The notes beneath the pieces are model-generated. The model was not told the origin of the DNA, made no database searches, and saw only the letters and a program-made list of their open reading frames with translations. The translations under genes were made by a program, and so were the position numbers. 64,000 nucleotides of DNA, from NCBI GenBank assembly GCA_964428835.1, contig CAYRZQ010000008.1, positions 32,746-96,745 on the forward strand. The letters are read 5' to 3'. Origin of the DNA: JAIXWP01 sp964428835 (GTDB taxonomy: Bacteria > Bacteroidota > Bacteroidia > Flavobacteriales_D > Sanyastnellaceae). This document shows positions 1 to 9,162 of this stretch, piece after piece (the stretch's first letter is position 1; every line of letters starts with the position of its first letter).

Positions 1-378
1 ATCATAGATAAATTTTTTCGTAAAAAAACCTCTATTGCCCTTTTCTGTGCGTATTTCCACCTCACCGAGGTCGTTGCGTTTATATTCGATTGTCATGCTG
101 TCCACAAGGTGAAGTACGGAGCTCACCTTGTCGAGCTGCGTCAAGAGACCAACTTCATTGAAGCGATAAATAAACATGTCAGGTCTCGGATCGATAGGCC
201 TTTGAGGTCTTTTTATTGATACACTTCCATGAATTGCTTTGACTTTATTCTGCCAAAGAAATTCTTGATTGAAGTAGTTCTCGTCTTCGAATACATTGCC
301 TTTACGGTTGTCAATGATCTGCGCGTTCGCAGTCAGAACGGAACATATAAGAAGGAAAATCAAAGGGATTAGTCTCAT
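1..378 (-). CDS. Secreted protein of unknown function (3' part cut by window edge)
   Basis: The reading frame opens at an ATG at 378 on the minus strand and stays open through base 1, so only the first 126 residues are visible. It begins with a clear signal peptide (MRLIPLIFLLICSVLTANAQ) with a likely cleavage after Ala-Asn-Ala-Gln. The remaining part contains short YRFNEVGLLTQL and IEYKRNDLGEVEI stretches that recall the YD/RHS or MORN-like beta-strand repeats of Bacteroidetes envelope proteins, but this is only a loose resemblance. It is divergent from glyA, with a 225-bp gap (379-603) in which I see only the glyA promoter element. Function is not recognised. Confidence 0.75.
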   Translation of the reverse strand, partial: MRLIPLIFLLICSVLTANAQIIDNRKGNVFEDENYFNQEFLWQNKVKAIHGSVSIKRPQRPIDPRPDMFIYRFNEVGLLTQLDKVSSVLHLVDSMTIEYKRNDLGEVEIRTEKGNRGFFTKKFIYD

Positions 379-576
379 AAAAAAATGATTACTAAAACAG
401 TGCCCAAAACCGACTGTTTCAACTTATTCAATGCGCAAACATACATTAACACGTTCTTAGATTTAATCTTTGAGATGTTGAGCAATCAACGATAGGTTGT
501 TAGTGCAGAGTTCAACGTGTTTAAGATAGGTTAGTAAAAATGATTTTTGCAAATCGTGTTGAAGCCTTTTGTAAAG

Positions 577-584
577 TACTTTTG
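577..584 (+). promoter_or_regulatory. Bacteroidetes -7 element upstream of glyA
   Basis: TACTTTTG matches the Bacteroidetes sigma-ABfr -7 consensus TAnnTTTG exactly and lies 19 bases before the glyA ATG. A TTG at 559-561 may be the -33 part, though the spacing of 15 is short. It also favours the ATG at 604 as glyA start, because the upstream in-frame ATG at 547 would precede the promoter. Confidence 0.55.
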
Positions 585-603
585 CGGTTCCAAATATTTT
601 ATC

Positions 604-1875
604 ATGCGCGATCAAGTTATATTCGATCTTATTCAAAAAGAACATCAACGTCAACTTCACGGTATCGAGTTGATAGCTTCTGAGAATTTTGTCAGCAACC
701 AAGTAATGGAGGCAATGGGCTCTGTTTTGACCAACAAATACGCTGAAGGTCTACCTGGAAAGCGCTATTATGGCGGCTGCCAAATAGTTGATCAAGTGGA
801 GCAACTTGCAATAGATCGCTTGAAAGAATTGTTTGGAGCGGCTTGGGCCAATGTGCAGCCGCATAGCGGTGCCAATGCTAATAGCTCAGTGATGTTGGCG
901 GTGTTGCAACCCGGTGATAAGATTATGGGATTGGATTTGGCACAAGGAGGCCATCTCACCCACGGAAGCCCAGTCAACTATAGCGGAAAACTCTATCGTC
1001 CTGTCTTTTATGGAGTGGACAAAGAAACAGGTCGAATCAACATGGATGAAGTAGAGCGAATAGCTCTGGAAGAAAAGCCTAAGCTTTTAATTTGTGGCGC
1101 CAGTGCATACAGCCGTGATTGGGATTACGCTCGCTTTAGAGCAATTGCAGATAAAATTGGAGCTTTGTTGATGGCTGATATTTCTCACCCAGCAGGTTTG
1201 ATTGCAGCAGGATTGTTAAACGATCCGATTCAGCATTGCCATATCATCACTTCCACAACCCACAAAACTTTGCGCGGGCCTCGTGGAGGAATCATTATGA
1301 TAGGTAAGGACTTCGAAAATCCATTTGGTTTAAAAACACCAAAAGGAGAATTAAGAATGATGTCCTCTCTTTTGGATTCTGCAGTGTTCCCTGGAATGCA
1401 AGGAGGTCCTTTGGAACACGTGATAGGTGCAAAAGCTGTCGCATTCGGTGAAGCACTCCAGCCTTCGTTCAAAGAATACGGACGTCAGGTGATGAAAAAT
1501 GCTTCTGCATTGTCGACTAGCCTTATCGAAAAAGGATATGGTATCGTGAGCGGAGGTACGGATAATCACTGTTTCTTGGTGGACCTGCGCAGCAAAGGAA
1601 TCACAGGCAAGGATGCAGAAAATGCATTGGTAGCTGCAGACATTACAGTAAACAAAAACATGGTTCCTTTTGATGATAAGTCTCCATTTGTAACAAGTGG
1701 AATCAGAATCGGAACTCCAGCTATCACAACCAGAGGACTAAAAGAAGAACACATGCCATTGGTGGCTAATCTTATTGACAGAGTGCTAATGAATAAGGAA
1801 GACGAGAAAGTCATATCTTCTGTTCGCTCAGAAGTAAATGAGTTGATGGAGAGCTTTGAGTTATTCGCCGTCTAG
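604..1875 (+). CDS. glyA: Serine hydroxymethyltransferase
   Basis: PLP-dependent enzyme converting serine and tetrahydrofolate to glycine and 5,10-methylene-THF; cytosolic, the main source of one-carbon units. The 423 residues match the family length. Visible hallmarks are the N-terminal IELIASENFVS, the YAEGLPGKRYYGGC substrate loop, and the PLP lysine in TSTTHKTLRGPRGG (Lys about 221). The upstream in-frame ATG at 547 would add 19 residues lacking family similarity and would precede the -7 element, so I chose the ATG at 604 (MRDQVIFDL). The 3' end overlaps the convergent OstA-like gene by 15 bp (1861-1875), so both stop regions are antisense to each other. Confidence 0.97.
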   Translation: MRDQVIFDLIQKEHQRQLHGIELIASENFVSNQVMEAMGSVLTNKYAEGLPGKRYYGGCQIVDQVEQLAIDRLKELFGAAWANVQPHSGANANSSVMLAVLQPGDKIMGLDLAQGGHLTHGSPVNYSGKLYRPVFYGVDKETGRINMDEVERIALEEKPKLLICGASAYSRDWDYARFRAIADKIGALLMADISHPAGLIAAGLLNDPIQHCHIITSTTHKTLRGPRGGIIMIGKDFENPFGLKTPKGELRMMSSLLDSAVFPGMQGGPLEHVIGAKAVAFGEALQPSFKEYGRQVMKNASALSTSLIEKGYGIVSGGTDNHCFLVDLRSKGITGKDAENALVAADITVNKNMVPFDDKSPFVTSGIRIGTPAITTRGLKEEHMPLVANLIDRVLMNKEDEKVISSVRSEVNELMESFELFAV

Positions 1876-3441
1876 AGGAGGAATTACATCTTCCTTTCGC
1901 TTCGGTCTTTCTGTTTGACGCCACAAAAGTCCTTCAAGAAGAAAATTACTTTCGTCAGCCATTTTTATGGGAGAGAATTTGCTATCAGAGTCTCTCTCCA
2001 GGCGAATGCGCTTTACCTCTTGTTCTTTTATTCTTATATGAATGTTTGAGCAAACACCTTTATTTAAGCCAATAATTTGAGGTTTACTCAAACTGTCTTT
2101 TTTCTCTTCAGGAAAGTAAACCATTTGACCATTGCCTTGCACATACACCTCGGAAAGCTCATTCTCCACAAAACTTGCATCCATATTTCTGCCCTTGATT
2201 TGGTTGAATTTTTTTGGGTCTGCTACTGATGCTATGAATGAATTGGATCTGACAAAAAGCTTGTCAATTTTGTTGTTTTTATTGGTAATATGAATCGTAT
2301 CACCAGTGATTTGATTAGCAGCTGACCACAAGACAGGCTTTTTGAAAAAGTGTAATGCGCTATCAGACATTTCGTATACGAGAGAGTCGCACAATCCCTG
2401 AACGTCCGACTTAAAAATTTTTACTGATCTAAATGCATATAAGACATCCTTACCAGAAGTATCTGGGAGAGATTTCAACGTGTCAGCATTCATAAACAAG
2501 GTATCGCCATCTTCAAAAATTTGAGTGAGAAGAGCACGTTTGGTTACCATGCTTTCTTTTGTTATCTCTTTGTGAATTCCATAATCACCTGTGATTACAA
2601 CGCTGGTGGTGGTGTCACGAATAGAAACGTTCTTGAATACTTCGCCGTAATTTTTCTCTCCATTGTAATAAATAGAGTCACCTTTTAAAATTGTTTTTTC
2701 AGATCTTACCCAAGCATTTTTATTGAATTGGCTAATGTCTTTTTTGCTATCATACCATCCATTTTCACAGTAAATTTCTGTATCCTTTCCTACAATACGA
2801 GTTGGCCCAAAGAAGTAAGATACCTCTGTGGGATCAATATATTTTAAAGTGTCGGAATACACTGTGTAGTCTGGGTTTTTTAATACTACATTTTTTTTGA
2901 AGAAAAAAGTCTCAGTCTTGGTATTGTATGCCCCATTTTGACTGGATAAAACATTTTTATTTGCACTTGAAACAATCTTCCCTCCTCCATAATAATTCGC
3001 TATTTCTTTATCGATGAAGTAGGTCATCTGTTGAGTAGTGAGCGTCATTTGATTATCGCGAAGCACAACGTTGGAGGTAATATCCGCGGTTTTCTTTTTC
3101 TGATCTACGTGCAAAAATCCTCCTGTGAGCTGAAAGGAGCCAGGTTTGGTGATAACTATTTTGCCAAAAGCATCGAAGTCGTCATTTTTGAAAATGTGTG
3201 CACTGTCACAGTAGAAGAAAGTACCCTCATAAACGAAGCGAACATTTCCCCTTACACGCTGAGCATCGATATAATTTTTATCGAATACTGTTTCGTCCGC
3301 TCCGAGTAGTTTAACTATTTTTTTATTTGTGTTTTGTTGAGCCCCTGTGTCTATTGAAAAACCTAATAAAATTAGAAAAAAGAAAAAAACCGAATGAACG
3401 TTCATTCGGTTTTTAATATCTATTTTCAAAGGTGATGTCAT
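1861..3441 (-). CDS. OstA/LptA-like organic solvent tolerance protein
   Basis: 526 residues, with a hydrophobic secretion signal (VFFFFLILLGFSIDTGAQQ) followed by long runs of alternating beta-strand repeats (for example VRGNVRFVYEGTFFYCDSAH, later variants every 40-70 residues) typical of OstA/LptA/LptD-N jelly-roll domains that carry LPS across the periplasm. Last gene of the rsh - fur - purA series, 19 bp after purA. Start is uncertain: ATG 3441 gives MTSPLKIDIKNRMNVHS; the second Met at 3405 sits inside a perfect palindrome and would start directly at the signal peptide. Its 3' end overlaps glyA by 15 bp. The family assignment is from the repeat pattern; the exact role in LPS export is inferred. 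Confidence 0.85.
   Translation of the reverse strand: MTSPLKIDIKNRMNVHSVFFFFLILLGFSIDTGAQQNTNKKIVKLLGADETVFDKNYIDAQRVRGNVRFVYEGTFFYCDSAHIFKNDDFDAFGKIVITKPGSFQLTGGFLHVDQKKKTADITSNVVLRDNQMTLTTQQMTYFIDKEIANYYGGGKIVSSANKNVLSSQNGAYNTKTETFFFKKNVVLKNPDYTVYSDTLKYIDPTEVSYFFGPTRIVGKDTEIYCENGWYDSKKDISQFNKNAWVRSEKTILKGDSIYYNGEKNYGEVFKNVSIRDTTTSVVITGDYGIHKEITKESMVTKRALLTQIFEDGDTLFMNADTLKSLPDTSGKDVLYAFRSVKIFKSDVQGLCDSLVYEMSDSALHFFKKPVLWSAANQITGDTIHITNKNNKIDKLFVRSNSFIASVADPKKFNQIKGRNMDASFVENELSEVYVQGNGQMVYFPEEKKDSLSKPQIIGLNKGVCSNIHIRIKEQEVKRIRLERDSDSKFSPIKMADESNFLLEGLLWRQTERPKRKEDVIPPLDGE
3385..3414. repeat. 30-bp perfect palindrome, CCGAATGA family, terminator-like
   Basis: The core CCGAATGAACGTTCATTCGG (3390-3409) is flanked by A5 and T5, giving a perfect 30-base palindrome followed on both strands by poly-T-like tracts, as in a bidirectional intrinsic terminator. 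It lies inside the predicted first codons of the OstA-like gene, 20-40 bp after the purA stop region, so it may terminate or attenuate purA transcription. The identical 20-base core recurs at 56401-56420 and a shortened form occurs at 40112 and 61904. Confidence 0.85.
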
Positions 3442-3460
3442 ATTTAACTGCTTACCTAAA

Positions 3461-4750
3461 TCATGCCGAAACTTTTCCGCGGATGATGGTTTGAGTTCTA
3501 TCTGGTCCTACCGAAACATAAGTAACTGGTATTCCAAGAGTGGCTTCTACGAACTCAATGTATTCGATCAACTCTTTGGGAAGCTCATCAAGCGAACGCA
3601 TGCCAGTGAGGTCTGAGTTCCACCCTTTTACTTCTTTATAGATTGGCTGAACCTTTGACGGATCGATGTCATAAGGGAGATAATCGATTTTTTCCCCATT
3701 CAAATTGTAGTGAGTACAAATTTTGAGGGTTTCAAACCCGCTTAGTACGTCTGTTTTCATCATGATTAATTCGGTAACACCATTAATCATACAAGCGTAC
3801 TTTAGAGCTGGTATATCAAGCCAGCCGCATCTGCGTGGTCGTCCTGTGGTGCTGCCAAATTCTTTTCCAATTTGTCGCATTTGTTCTCCCGTTTCGTCTT
3901 CTAATTCGGTAGGGAAAGGGCCGCTTCCAACGCGGGTGCAATATGCTTTGAATATACCTAGAACTTCTCCAATTTTGGATGGCGCTAGACCAAGTCCTGT
4001 GCAAGCGCCAGCGGCAACAGTATTGGATGAAGTAACGAAAGGATAGCTACCAAAATCAATATCCAAAAGAGATCCTTGTGCGCCTTCGGCCAGGATTTTC
4101 TTTCCATCGAGAAGTGCTTGGTTGAGATAATGCTCGCTATCAATGATGGTCAACGAACGTAGAACATCAACACCAGACATCCATTCTTTTTCGAGTTCCG
4201 TGATGTCGTATTGAAAGTTATAGTTGGCAAGCATCTTCTTATGCTTTTCCACTAGTGCATTGTATCTTTCTTGGAATTCAGGCTCAAGAATGTCGCCAAC
4301 TCTTAGACCGTTGCGGCCTGTTTTATCCATGTATGTAGGTCCTATTCCTTTTAAGGTACTGCCGATTTTTGCTTTTCCCTTTTCAGCTTCGCTAGCAGCA
4401 TCAAGCATACGGTGAGTGGGAAGGATCAAATGCGCTTTACGAGAAAGAAGAAGGCGTGACTTGACATCAACTCCTCTTTCAGCGAGTGCTTTGATTTCCT
4501 TTGCAAAAACAATAGGGTCTATCACTACGCCATTGCCAATAACATTTTTCACGTGATCGTGAAATATCCCAGATGGAATGGTGTGAAGAACATGCTTTAT
4601 ACCGTTGAATTCAAGAGTGTGGCCAGCATTAGGTCCACCTTGAAATCTGGCCACGATGTCGTAAGAAGGGGTAATGACATCAACAATTTTTCCTTTTCCT
4701 TCGTCGCCCCATTGGAGCCCCAAAAGAATATCCGCTTTGTTTAGGTACAT
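3461..4750 (-). CDS. purA: Adenylosuccinate synthetase
   Basis: Catalyses GTP-dependent condensation of IMP with aspartate to adenylosuccinate, the first committed step to AMP. 429 residues, the normal length. Motifs seen: LGLQWGDEGKGK (residues about 10-21, catalytic Asp and GTP P-loop), NVIGNGVVIDP, GSTLKGIGPTYMDKTGR, and the C-terminal GSTTGRPRRCGW. The ATG at 4750 gives MYLNKADILLGLQWG, the expected close distance to the first motif. It lies 56 bp downstream of the Fur-like gene and 19 bp upstream of the OstA-like gene on the same strand, so it is probably co-transcribed from the rsh promoter, linking AMP synthesis with the (p)ppGpp enzyme, a known inhibitor of PurA in other bacteria. Confidence 0.97.
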   Translation of the reverse strand: MYLNKADILLGLQWGDEGKGKIVDVITPSYDIVARFQGGPNAGHTLEFNGIKHVLHTIPSGIFHDHVKNVIGNGVVIDPIVFAKEIKALAERGVDVKSRLLLSRKAHLILPTHRMLDAASEAEKGKAKIGSTLKGIGPTYMDKTGRNGLRVGDILEPEFQERYNALVEKHKKMLANYNFQYDITELEKEWMSGVDVLRSLTIIDSEHYLNQALLDGKKILAEGAQGSLLDIDFGSYPFVTSSNTVAAGACTGLGLAPSKIGEVLGIFKAYCTRVGSGPFPTELEDETGEQMRQIGKEFGSTTGRPRRCGWLDIPALKYACMINGVTELIMMKTDVLSGFETLKICTHYNLNGEKIDYLPYDIDPSKVQPIYKEVKGWNSDLTGMRSLDELPKELIEYIEFVEATLGIPVTYVSVGPDRTQTIIRGKVSA

Positions 4751-4806
4751 CTATCTATTGGTAAAGCGCAAAGGTAATGGCTAACGGATAATTAGAAAAG
4801 GGAATA

Positions 4807-5247
4807 TCATTTTTCCTTCTTCTTTCCGTAAAAATTCAAGCTATGGTGCATGATTTCAATGCCAAAAATATCTTCGAGAGTAGCCTTAATGTTTTGAATT
4901 CTAGGATCGCAAAACTCTAACACCTCTCCCGAATCCATTAAAATGATGTGATCATGCTGCTGATTTTGATAGGCTTTTTCGAAATGCGCTGTGTTTTGAC
5001 CGAATTGGTGTTTTCTAACAAGGTTGCAAGCCAACAATAATTCGATCGTATTATATAGGGTAGCTCGAGAAACTCTATACTTTTTATTTTTCATATTGGT
5101 GTACAAGGACTCAATGTCAAAGTGCCCGCTATGATTGTAGATTTCACTCAATATGGCGAAGCGTTCGGGAGTTTTACGGTGCTGGTTTTGTTCTAAGTAG
5201 GCCGTAAAAATCCCCTTCACTTTTTCTTGTAGTTCTTGCGATACCAT
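4807..5247 (-). CDS. Fur-family transcriptional regulator
   Basis: 146 residues with the Fur/PerR architecture: an N-terminal winged helix (KTPERFAILSEIYNHSGHFDIESLY, then YRVSRATLYNTIELLLACNLV recognition helix) and a C-terminal metal/dimerisation part containing HDHIILMDSGEVLEF. The HxH metal-binding segment is present, but the CxxC structural-zinc pairs of classical Fur are absent; only an isolated Cys is seen in FCDPRI. This fits the Bacteroidetes Fur-like group often found between rsh and purA. Which metal or peroxide signal it senses cannot be told from sequence. It starts 19 bp after the rsh stop, implying co-transcription. Confidence 0.9.
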   Translation of the reverse strand: MVSQELQEKVKGIFTAYLEQNQHRKTPERFAILSEIYNHSGHFDIESLYTNMKNKKYRVSRATLYNTIELLLACNLVRKHQFGQNTAHFEKAYQNQQHDHIILMDSGEVLEFCDPRIQNIKATLEDIFGIEIMHHSLNFYGKKKEK

Positions 5248-5266
5248 GGTGCAAAGTTATACGCTA

Positions 5267-7486
5267 TCAAGCAAATTCGCTTTCAATTCTGTCGACTGTT
5301 AACACTCCTTCAACTGCTTTAAGCTGATCCATGAGTGTGCTAAGGTGGTCTGTATCATGAACTAAAACAACAACTTTTCCTTGGAAAATACCATTATTGG
5401 CTTCGAAACTGATTGCTTTCATATTGACATTCATGTCGGTAGATATAATGTTGGTGATTTTTTGCACCAAACCAACATCATCTATACCGGAGAATTTTAA
5501 TCCGACTTCAAACTGAACTAGTTCCTTGTTGCTCCATCTTGCCTTAATAACTCTATATGCATATTTACTCATTAATTCCTGAGCATTTGGGCAATTAGTT
5601 CTGTGGATTTTTATTCCCTCGTTCACAGTAATAAATCCGAATACTTCATCCCCTGGAATTGGGTTACAACACTGTGCAAGTGTAAAATCAACTTTTTGTT
5701 TTTCGTCACCGATCAAAAGGGTTTCTCCTTTGGCTGGTGCAGTGGTGACAATTTTAGACTCTGTTTTTTCTGGAAGAACCACGTTTCTTTCAAACAGAAT
5801 TCTTCCAGCCTCAATGCTGTAGCCTTTGAGTTTCTTCAAATCAATGGTACCCTTCGCAATTCGATAATACAGCTCGAGTGCGGAGTCTGTGTCGAAGTGA
5901 CGCACCATTTCATCGATATTGGCACTGAGCCATTCTACCTTGAGGTTATTGAAACGGCGCTTGAGCATTTCCTTTCCATCGTCTGCGATTTGTTTTTTCT
6001 CTTCTTTGAGAGCATTTTTTATTTTTTGTCTCGCACTTGCGGTAACTACGATAGAAAGCCAGTCCTCTTTTGGTCTTTGCTTTTTTGAGGTTAAAATTTC
6101 GACTTGATCACCACTTCTAAGTTTGTGGCTCAAGGGTACGAGTTTATAATTGACCTTTGCTCCGATGCAGTGATATCCGATTTGGCTGTGAATGTGAAAT
6201 GCGAAGTCAAGCGTGGTAGCACCTACAGGAAGAGTTTTTAAGTCGCCTTCTGGAGTGAATACGTAAATTTCTTCAGAAAATAATGAGAGCTTAAAGTTGT
6301 CAATAAACTCCAAAGCATTGTCTGATGGGCTTTCTAATACTTCTCTAATTTGTTGCAGCCATTTGTCCATCTTACTCTCTGGCGTCTCAGGACTCTCTTT
6401 GTATTTCCAGTGAGCGGCATATCCTTTTTCAGCCAGATCATCCATTCTTTCTGAGCGGATTTGTACTTCCACCCATTTTCCCGTTGGAGACATTACAGTG
6501 GTATGAAGAGACTCATAACCGCTTGACTTTGGTATGCTGATCCAATCTCGAAGGCGTTCTGGACTTGGCTGGTAAAAATCAGTGACGATTGAATAAACCC
6601 TCCAGCAGTCTGCTTTTTCCGTTTCTACAGGGCTTTTAAGAATAATACGAATCGCAAATACATCGTAAATTTCTTCAAAGGGTACACCTTTTTTATGAAT
6701 CTTATTGTAGATCGAGAATACTGATTTGGTGCGGCTTTTAATATCATATTTCAAGCCTTGTTTATCGAGCTCTCTTCGAATTGGAAGAGTGAAGGCATTG
6801 ATGAATCGTGTTCTTACAGCTTGAGTTTTTTGCAAGCGGCTGACAATGTCTTCATAATTTTCAGGTTCCTTGAATTTGAGGCTTAAGTCTTCAAGCTCTG
6901 TCTTGATGTTGTATAGTCCTAAGCGATGCGCTAGAGGAGCATAGAGGAACATTGTCTCACTTGCTATTTTGAGTTGCTTTTCTCTAGCCATGTGATTGAG
7001 TGTTCTCATATTGTGCAGGCGATCGGCGAGTTTGATAAGAATTACTCTCACGTCATCGCTCAGTGTGAGGAGCATTTTGCGAAAGTTCTCTGCTTGATCA
7101 CTGGTATTGCTATAATCAGAGACACCACTAATTTTGGTAAGACCATCAATGATAGTTCTTTCTTTTTTTCCAAAAAGTGTTTCTATGTCATCTAAGGTAA
7201 TGTCTGTATCCTCTACTGTATCGTGTAATAAGGCACAGACGATAGCTGTGGTGCCCAAGCCAAGTTCTTCGGCACATATTTTTGCAACAGCGAGTGGATG
7301 ATAGATATAAGGCTCACCGCTCTTACGTCGCATATCTTTATGCGCATCGACAGCAACTTCAAATGCTTTGCGAATTCGCATTCTCTCGCTGCGCGTACGC
7401 GAGCGATGGCTTACACGCAATAGTCCGCGGTATCTTCTGAGTATCTCGCGTTTTTCTTCTTCAATATCAATCTTGGTCTTCTGCAT
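5267..7486 (-). CDS. spoT: Bifunctional (p)ppGpp synthetase/hydrolase (RelA/SpoT homologue)
   Basis: Makes and degrades the stringent-response alarmone. The protein of about 739 residues has, in order, an HD hydrolase domain (YHPLAVAKI..., ALLHDTVEDTD, KLADRLHNMRTL), a synthetase domain (DVFAIRIIL, WISIPKSSGYESLHTTV, VEVQIRSERMDDLAEKGYAAHWKYK), a TGS domain (IYVFTPEGDLKTLPVGATTLDFAF), a CC/zinc-finger-like region with QCCNPIPGDEVFGF, and a C-terminal ACT domain. Both catalytic halves keep their key residues, so it is probably bifunctional. I chose the ATG at 7486 rather than the GTG at 7495, because a -7 element overlaps 7493-7500. First gene of the rsh - fur-like - purA - ostA-like series. 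Confidence 0.96.
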   Translation of the reverse strand: MQKTKIDIEEEKREILRRYRGLLRVSHRSRTRSERMRIRKAFEVAVDAHKDMRRKSGEPYIYHPLAVAKICAEELGLGTTAIVCALLHDTVEDTDITLDDIETLFGKKERTIIDGLTKISGVSDYSNTSDQAENFRKMLLTLSDDVRVILIKLADRLHNMRTLNHMAREKQLKIASETMFLYAPLAHRLGLYNIKTELEDLSLKFKEPENYEDIVSRLQKTQAVRTRFINAFTLPIRRELDKQGLKYDIKSRTKSVFSIYNKIHKKGVPFEEIYDVFAIRIILKSPVETEKADCWRVYSIVTDFYQPSPERLRDWISIPKSSGYESLHTTVMSPTGKWVEVQIRSERMDDLAEKGYAAHWKYKESPETPESKMDKWLQQIREVLESPSDNALEFIDNFKLSLFSEEIYVFTPEGDLKTLPVGATTLDFAFHIHSQIGYHCIGAKVNYKLVPLSHKLRSGDQVEILTSKKQRPKEDWLSIVVTASARQKIKNALKEEKKQIADDGKEMLKRRFNNLKVEWLSANIDEMVRHFDTDSALELYYRIAKGTIDLKKLKGYSIEAGRILFERNVVLPEKTESKIVTTAPAKGETLLIGDEKQKVDFTLAQCCNPIPGDEVFGFITVNEGIKIHRTNCPNAQELMSKYAYRVIKARWSNKELVQFEVGLKFSGIDDVGLVQKITNIISTDMNVNMKAISFEANNGIFQGKVVVLVHDTDHLSTLMDQLKAVEGVLTVDRIESEFA

Positions 7487-7492
7487 AACTAA

Positions 7493-7500
7493 CACAAATA
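7493..7500 (-). promoter_or_regulatory. Probable -7 element for the rsh operon
   Basis: On the minus strand the bases read TATTTGTG, one mismatch from TAnnTTTG, ending 6 bases before the ATG at 7486. This would give a very short leader. No convincing -33 TTG at the usual distance. Confidence 0.35.
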
Positions 7501-7609
7501 AAACACTCTAAAGCAATTAAAGTTGGTCTCCCATCAAGGTCTTTTTAACAAAAAGGCTATTAATGATTAATATTGCAGTCGTTGCTTGGTAAAGGTCCGA
7601 AATGGTGCT

Positions 7610-9121
7610 ATGAATTTAATAAAAAAAATACAGACTTTATTACTATTCTTTTTTTGTGCTTATGGAGTATTTGCGCAAGAGTTGAATAGAGGTCAATTTC
7701 ATGAGCTTTCGGACTCTCTATTTTATCGAGATTCTCAGCGTGGTTTTGGGAAGCACACTGTCTTTAAGCCTGTAGCTCCTTTTCTACGTTCGGAGTTTGA
7801 TACCTTAAAAAATGATATTCCTGAAAAATCCAATTTGAATTTTGTGCCTATTGCCTCCGTTAGTGGAGGTGGGGATATTGGGAGTGCTAGATTTTCTACA
7901 GCGTCGTTTGTTGGTGGTGCGTTGCAATACAGCACTAAACGAAGATTCATCGCAACGCTCGGCTATAGTGCCTTTTTAACGAATTCGCCTCGATATCTGG
8001 ACGATTTGATTGCAACAAGGGAAGTGGTGCCAGGTGTTGGCAAGGCTGATAGCGTACAGGGATTGGGAACGATAGCACATTATCCGTTTGGTTTTTTGGG
8101 CTATCAAGCTGGTAAACACTTTTATTTCGAAGGGGGTCGAGGCAAACATTTTTGGGGAGACGGTTTTCGGTCCTTAATCATCAGTGACAATGCCCCCGCA
8201 TATCCTTATTTGAATGCGCGAATAGACGTTTGGAAAGCGCGTTTCAATGTTTTGTACACTCAGTTTTCTCAAGGTGCCGATCGGAAATATTCGGCATCTC
8301 ATGGATTATCCATAGATGTGACCAAAAGACTGCAGTTAAGCGCTTTTGAAATGGTGATTTGGCAGGCTCGTGACAGTCTGAATAATCGGAATTTTGAACT
8401 GCATTATTTGAATCCACTGATTTTCTATCGGCCGGTTGAGTTCGCTCAAGGTTCTGCCGATAATGTTCTTTTGGGAGGAGGATTTAAGTTGAAGGCAACC
8501 AAGAGACTTCAATTTTATGGACAGTTCGTACTTGATGAGTTTTTGCTTGGGGAATTGCGCAGACGTTCAGGTTGGTGGGCGAATAAATTTGGCGGGCAGT
8601 TGGGGTATAAGTGGCTGGATATAGAAAAGGGATTGTATTTTCAAGGAGAGGTAAATTCAGTTAGGCCATTCACCTATAGCCACGGCAGCCCTTTACAGTC
8701 GTGGGGTCACATGTTTCAACCAATAGCGCATCCTTTGGGGGCGAATTTTGCTGAGATTGTGCAGCGAGTAGATTGGAAGTCAAAAAAAGGATTTGGTCTT
8801 GAATGTGTTTTTGTTGCTTACCGTCAAGGTTTGGATAGCGACATAGATAATGACTCCAAAATAGACAATCTAGGTGGTGATATTTTTAGGTCATACCGTT
8901 CGCCATTCAGGAATTTCGATAACGAGATGTTTCAAGGAAGCCGCAACGACGTATTCTTTAGCGATATCACTTTGTATAAAAATATCTCAAAAAGTGGATT
9001 TCAAGTTTTTGTGAATCATATTTATAGAAAAAACTTCACAGATGGCTTAACAAATACCGATCATCTGGTGTTAATAGGAATACGAATGTCGGGGCTGTCA
9101 CGACCCAATTGGATTTTCTAA
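7610..9121 (+). CDS. RemB/Wzi-like outer-membrane beta-barrel protein
   Basis: 503 residues from the ATG at 7610 (the upstream TTG at 7586 adds only MVKVRNGA before the signal peptide). Signal peptide MNLIKKIQTLLLFFFCAYGVFAQ, then a long beta-rich barrel with alternating aromatic strands. The pattern GKHFYFEGGRGKHFWGDGFRSLIISDNAPAYP and LHYLNPLIFYRPVEFAQGSADN resembles the capsule-assembly Wzi / gliding-motility RemB family of Bacteroidetes. In F. johnsoniae RemB is a mobile surface protein linked to gliding, while Wzi anchors capsule; this sequence cannot distinguish these roles. It stands alone, divergent from rsh; a weak TAATATTG element (7569-7576) lies upstream. Confidence 0.75.
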   Translation: MNLIKKIQTLLLFFFCAYGVFAQELNRGQFHELSDSLFYRDSQRGFGKHTVFKPVAPFLRSEFDTLKNDIPEKSNLNFVPIASVSGGGDIGSARFSTASFVGGALQYSTKRRFIATLGYSAFLTNSPRYLDDLIATREVVPGVGKADSVQGLGTIAHYPFGFLGYQAGKHFYFEGGRGKHFWGDGFRSLIISDNAPAYPYLNARIDVWKARFNVLYTQFSQGADRKYSASHGLSIDVTKRLQLSAFEMVIWQARDSLNNRNFELHYLNPLIFYRPVEFAQGSADNVLLGGGFKLKATKRLQFYGQFVLDEFLLGELRRRSGWWANKFGGQLGYKWLDIEKGLYFQGEVNSVRPFTYSHGSPLQSWGHMFQPIAHPLGANFAEIVQRVDWKSKKGFGLECVFVAYRQGLDSDIDNDSKIDNLGGDIFRSYRSPFRNFDNEMFQGSRNDVFFSDITLYKNISKSGFQVFVNHIYRKNFTDGLTNTDHLVLIGIRMSGLSRPNWIF

Positions 9122-9162
9122 TTATTTACGAAAATTCATGTTTCAGTAGTAGCTCCCTCTAT

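Noticed and set aside
547..603. Longer glyA N-terminus from the ATG at 547
   Set aside because: The extra 19 residues do not resemble SHMT and would start upstream of an exact -7 element at 577-584.
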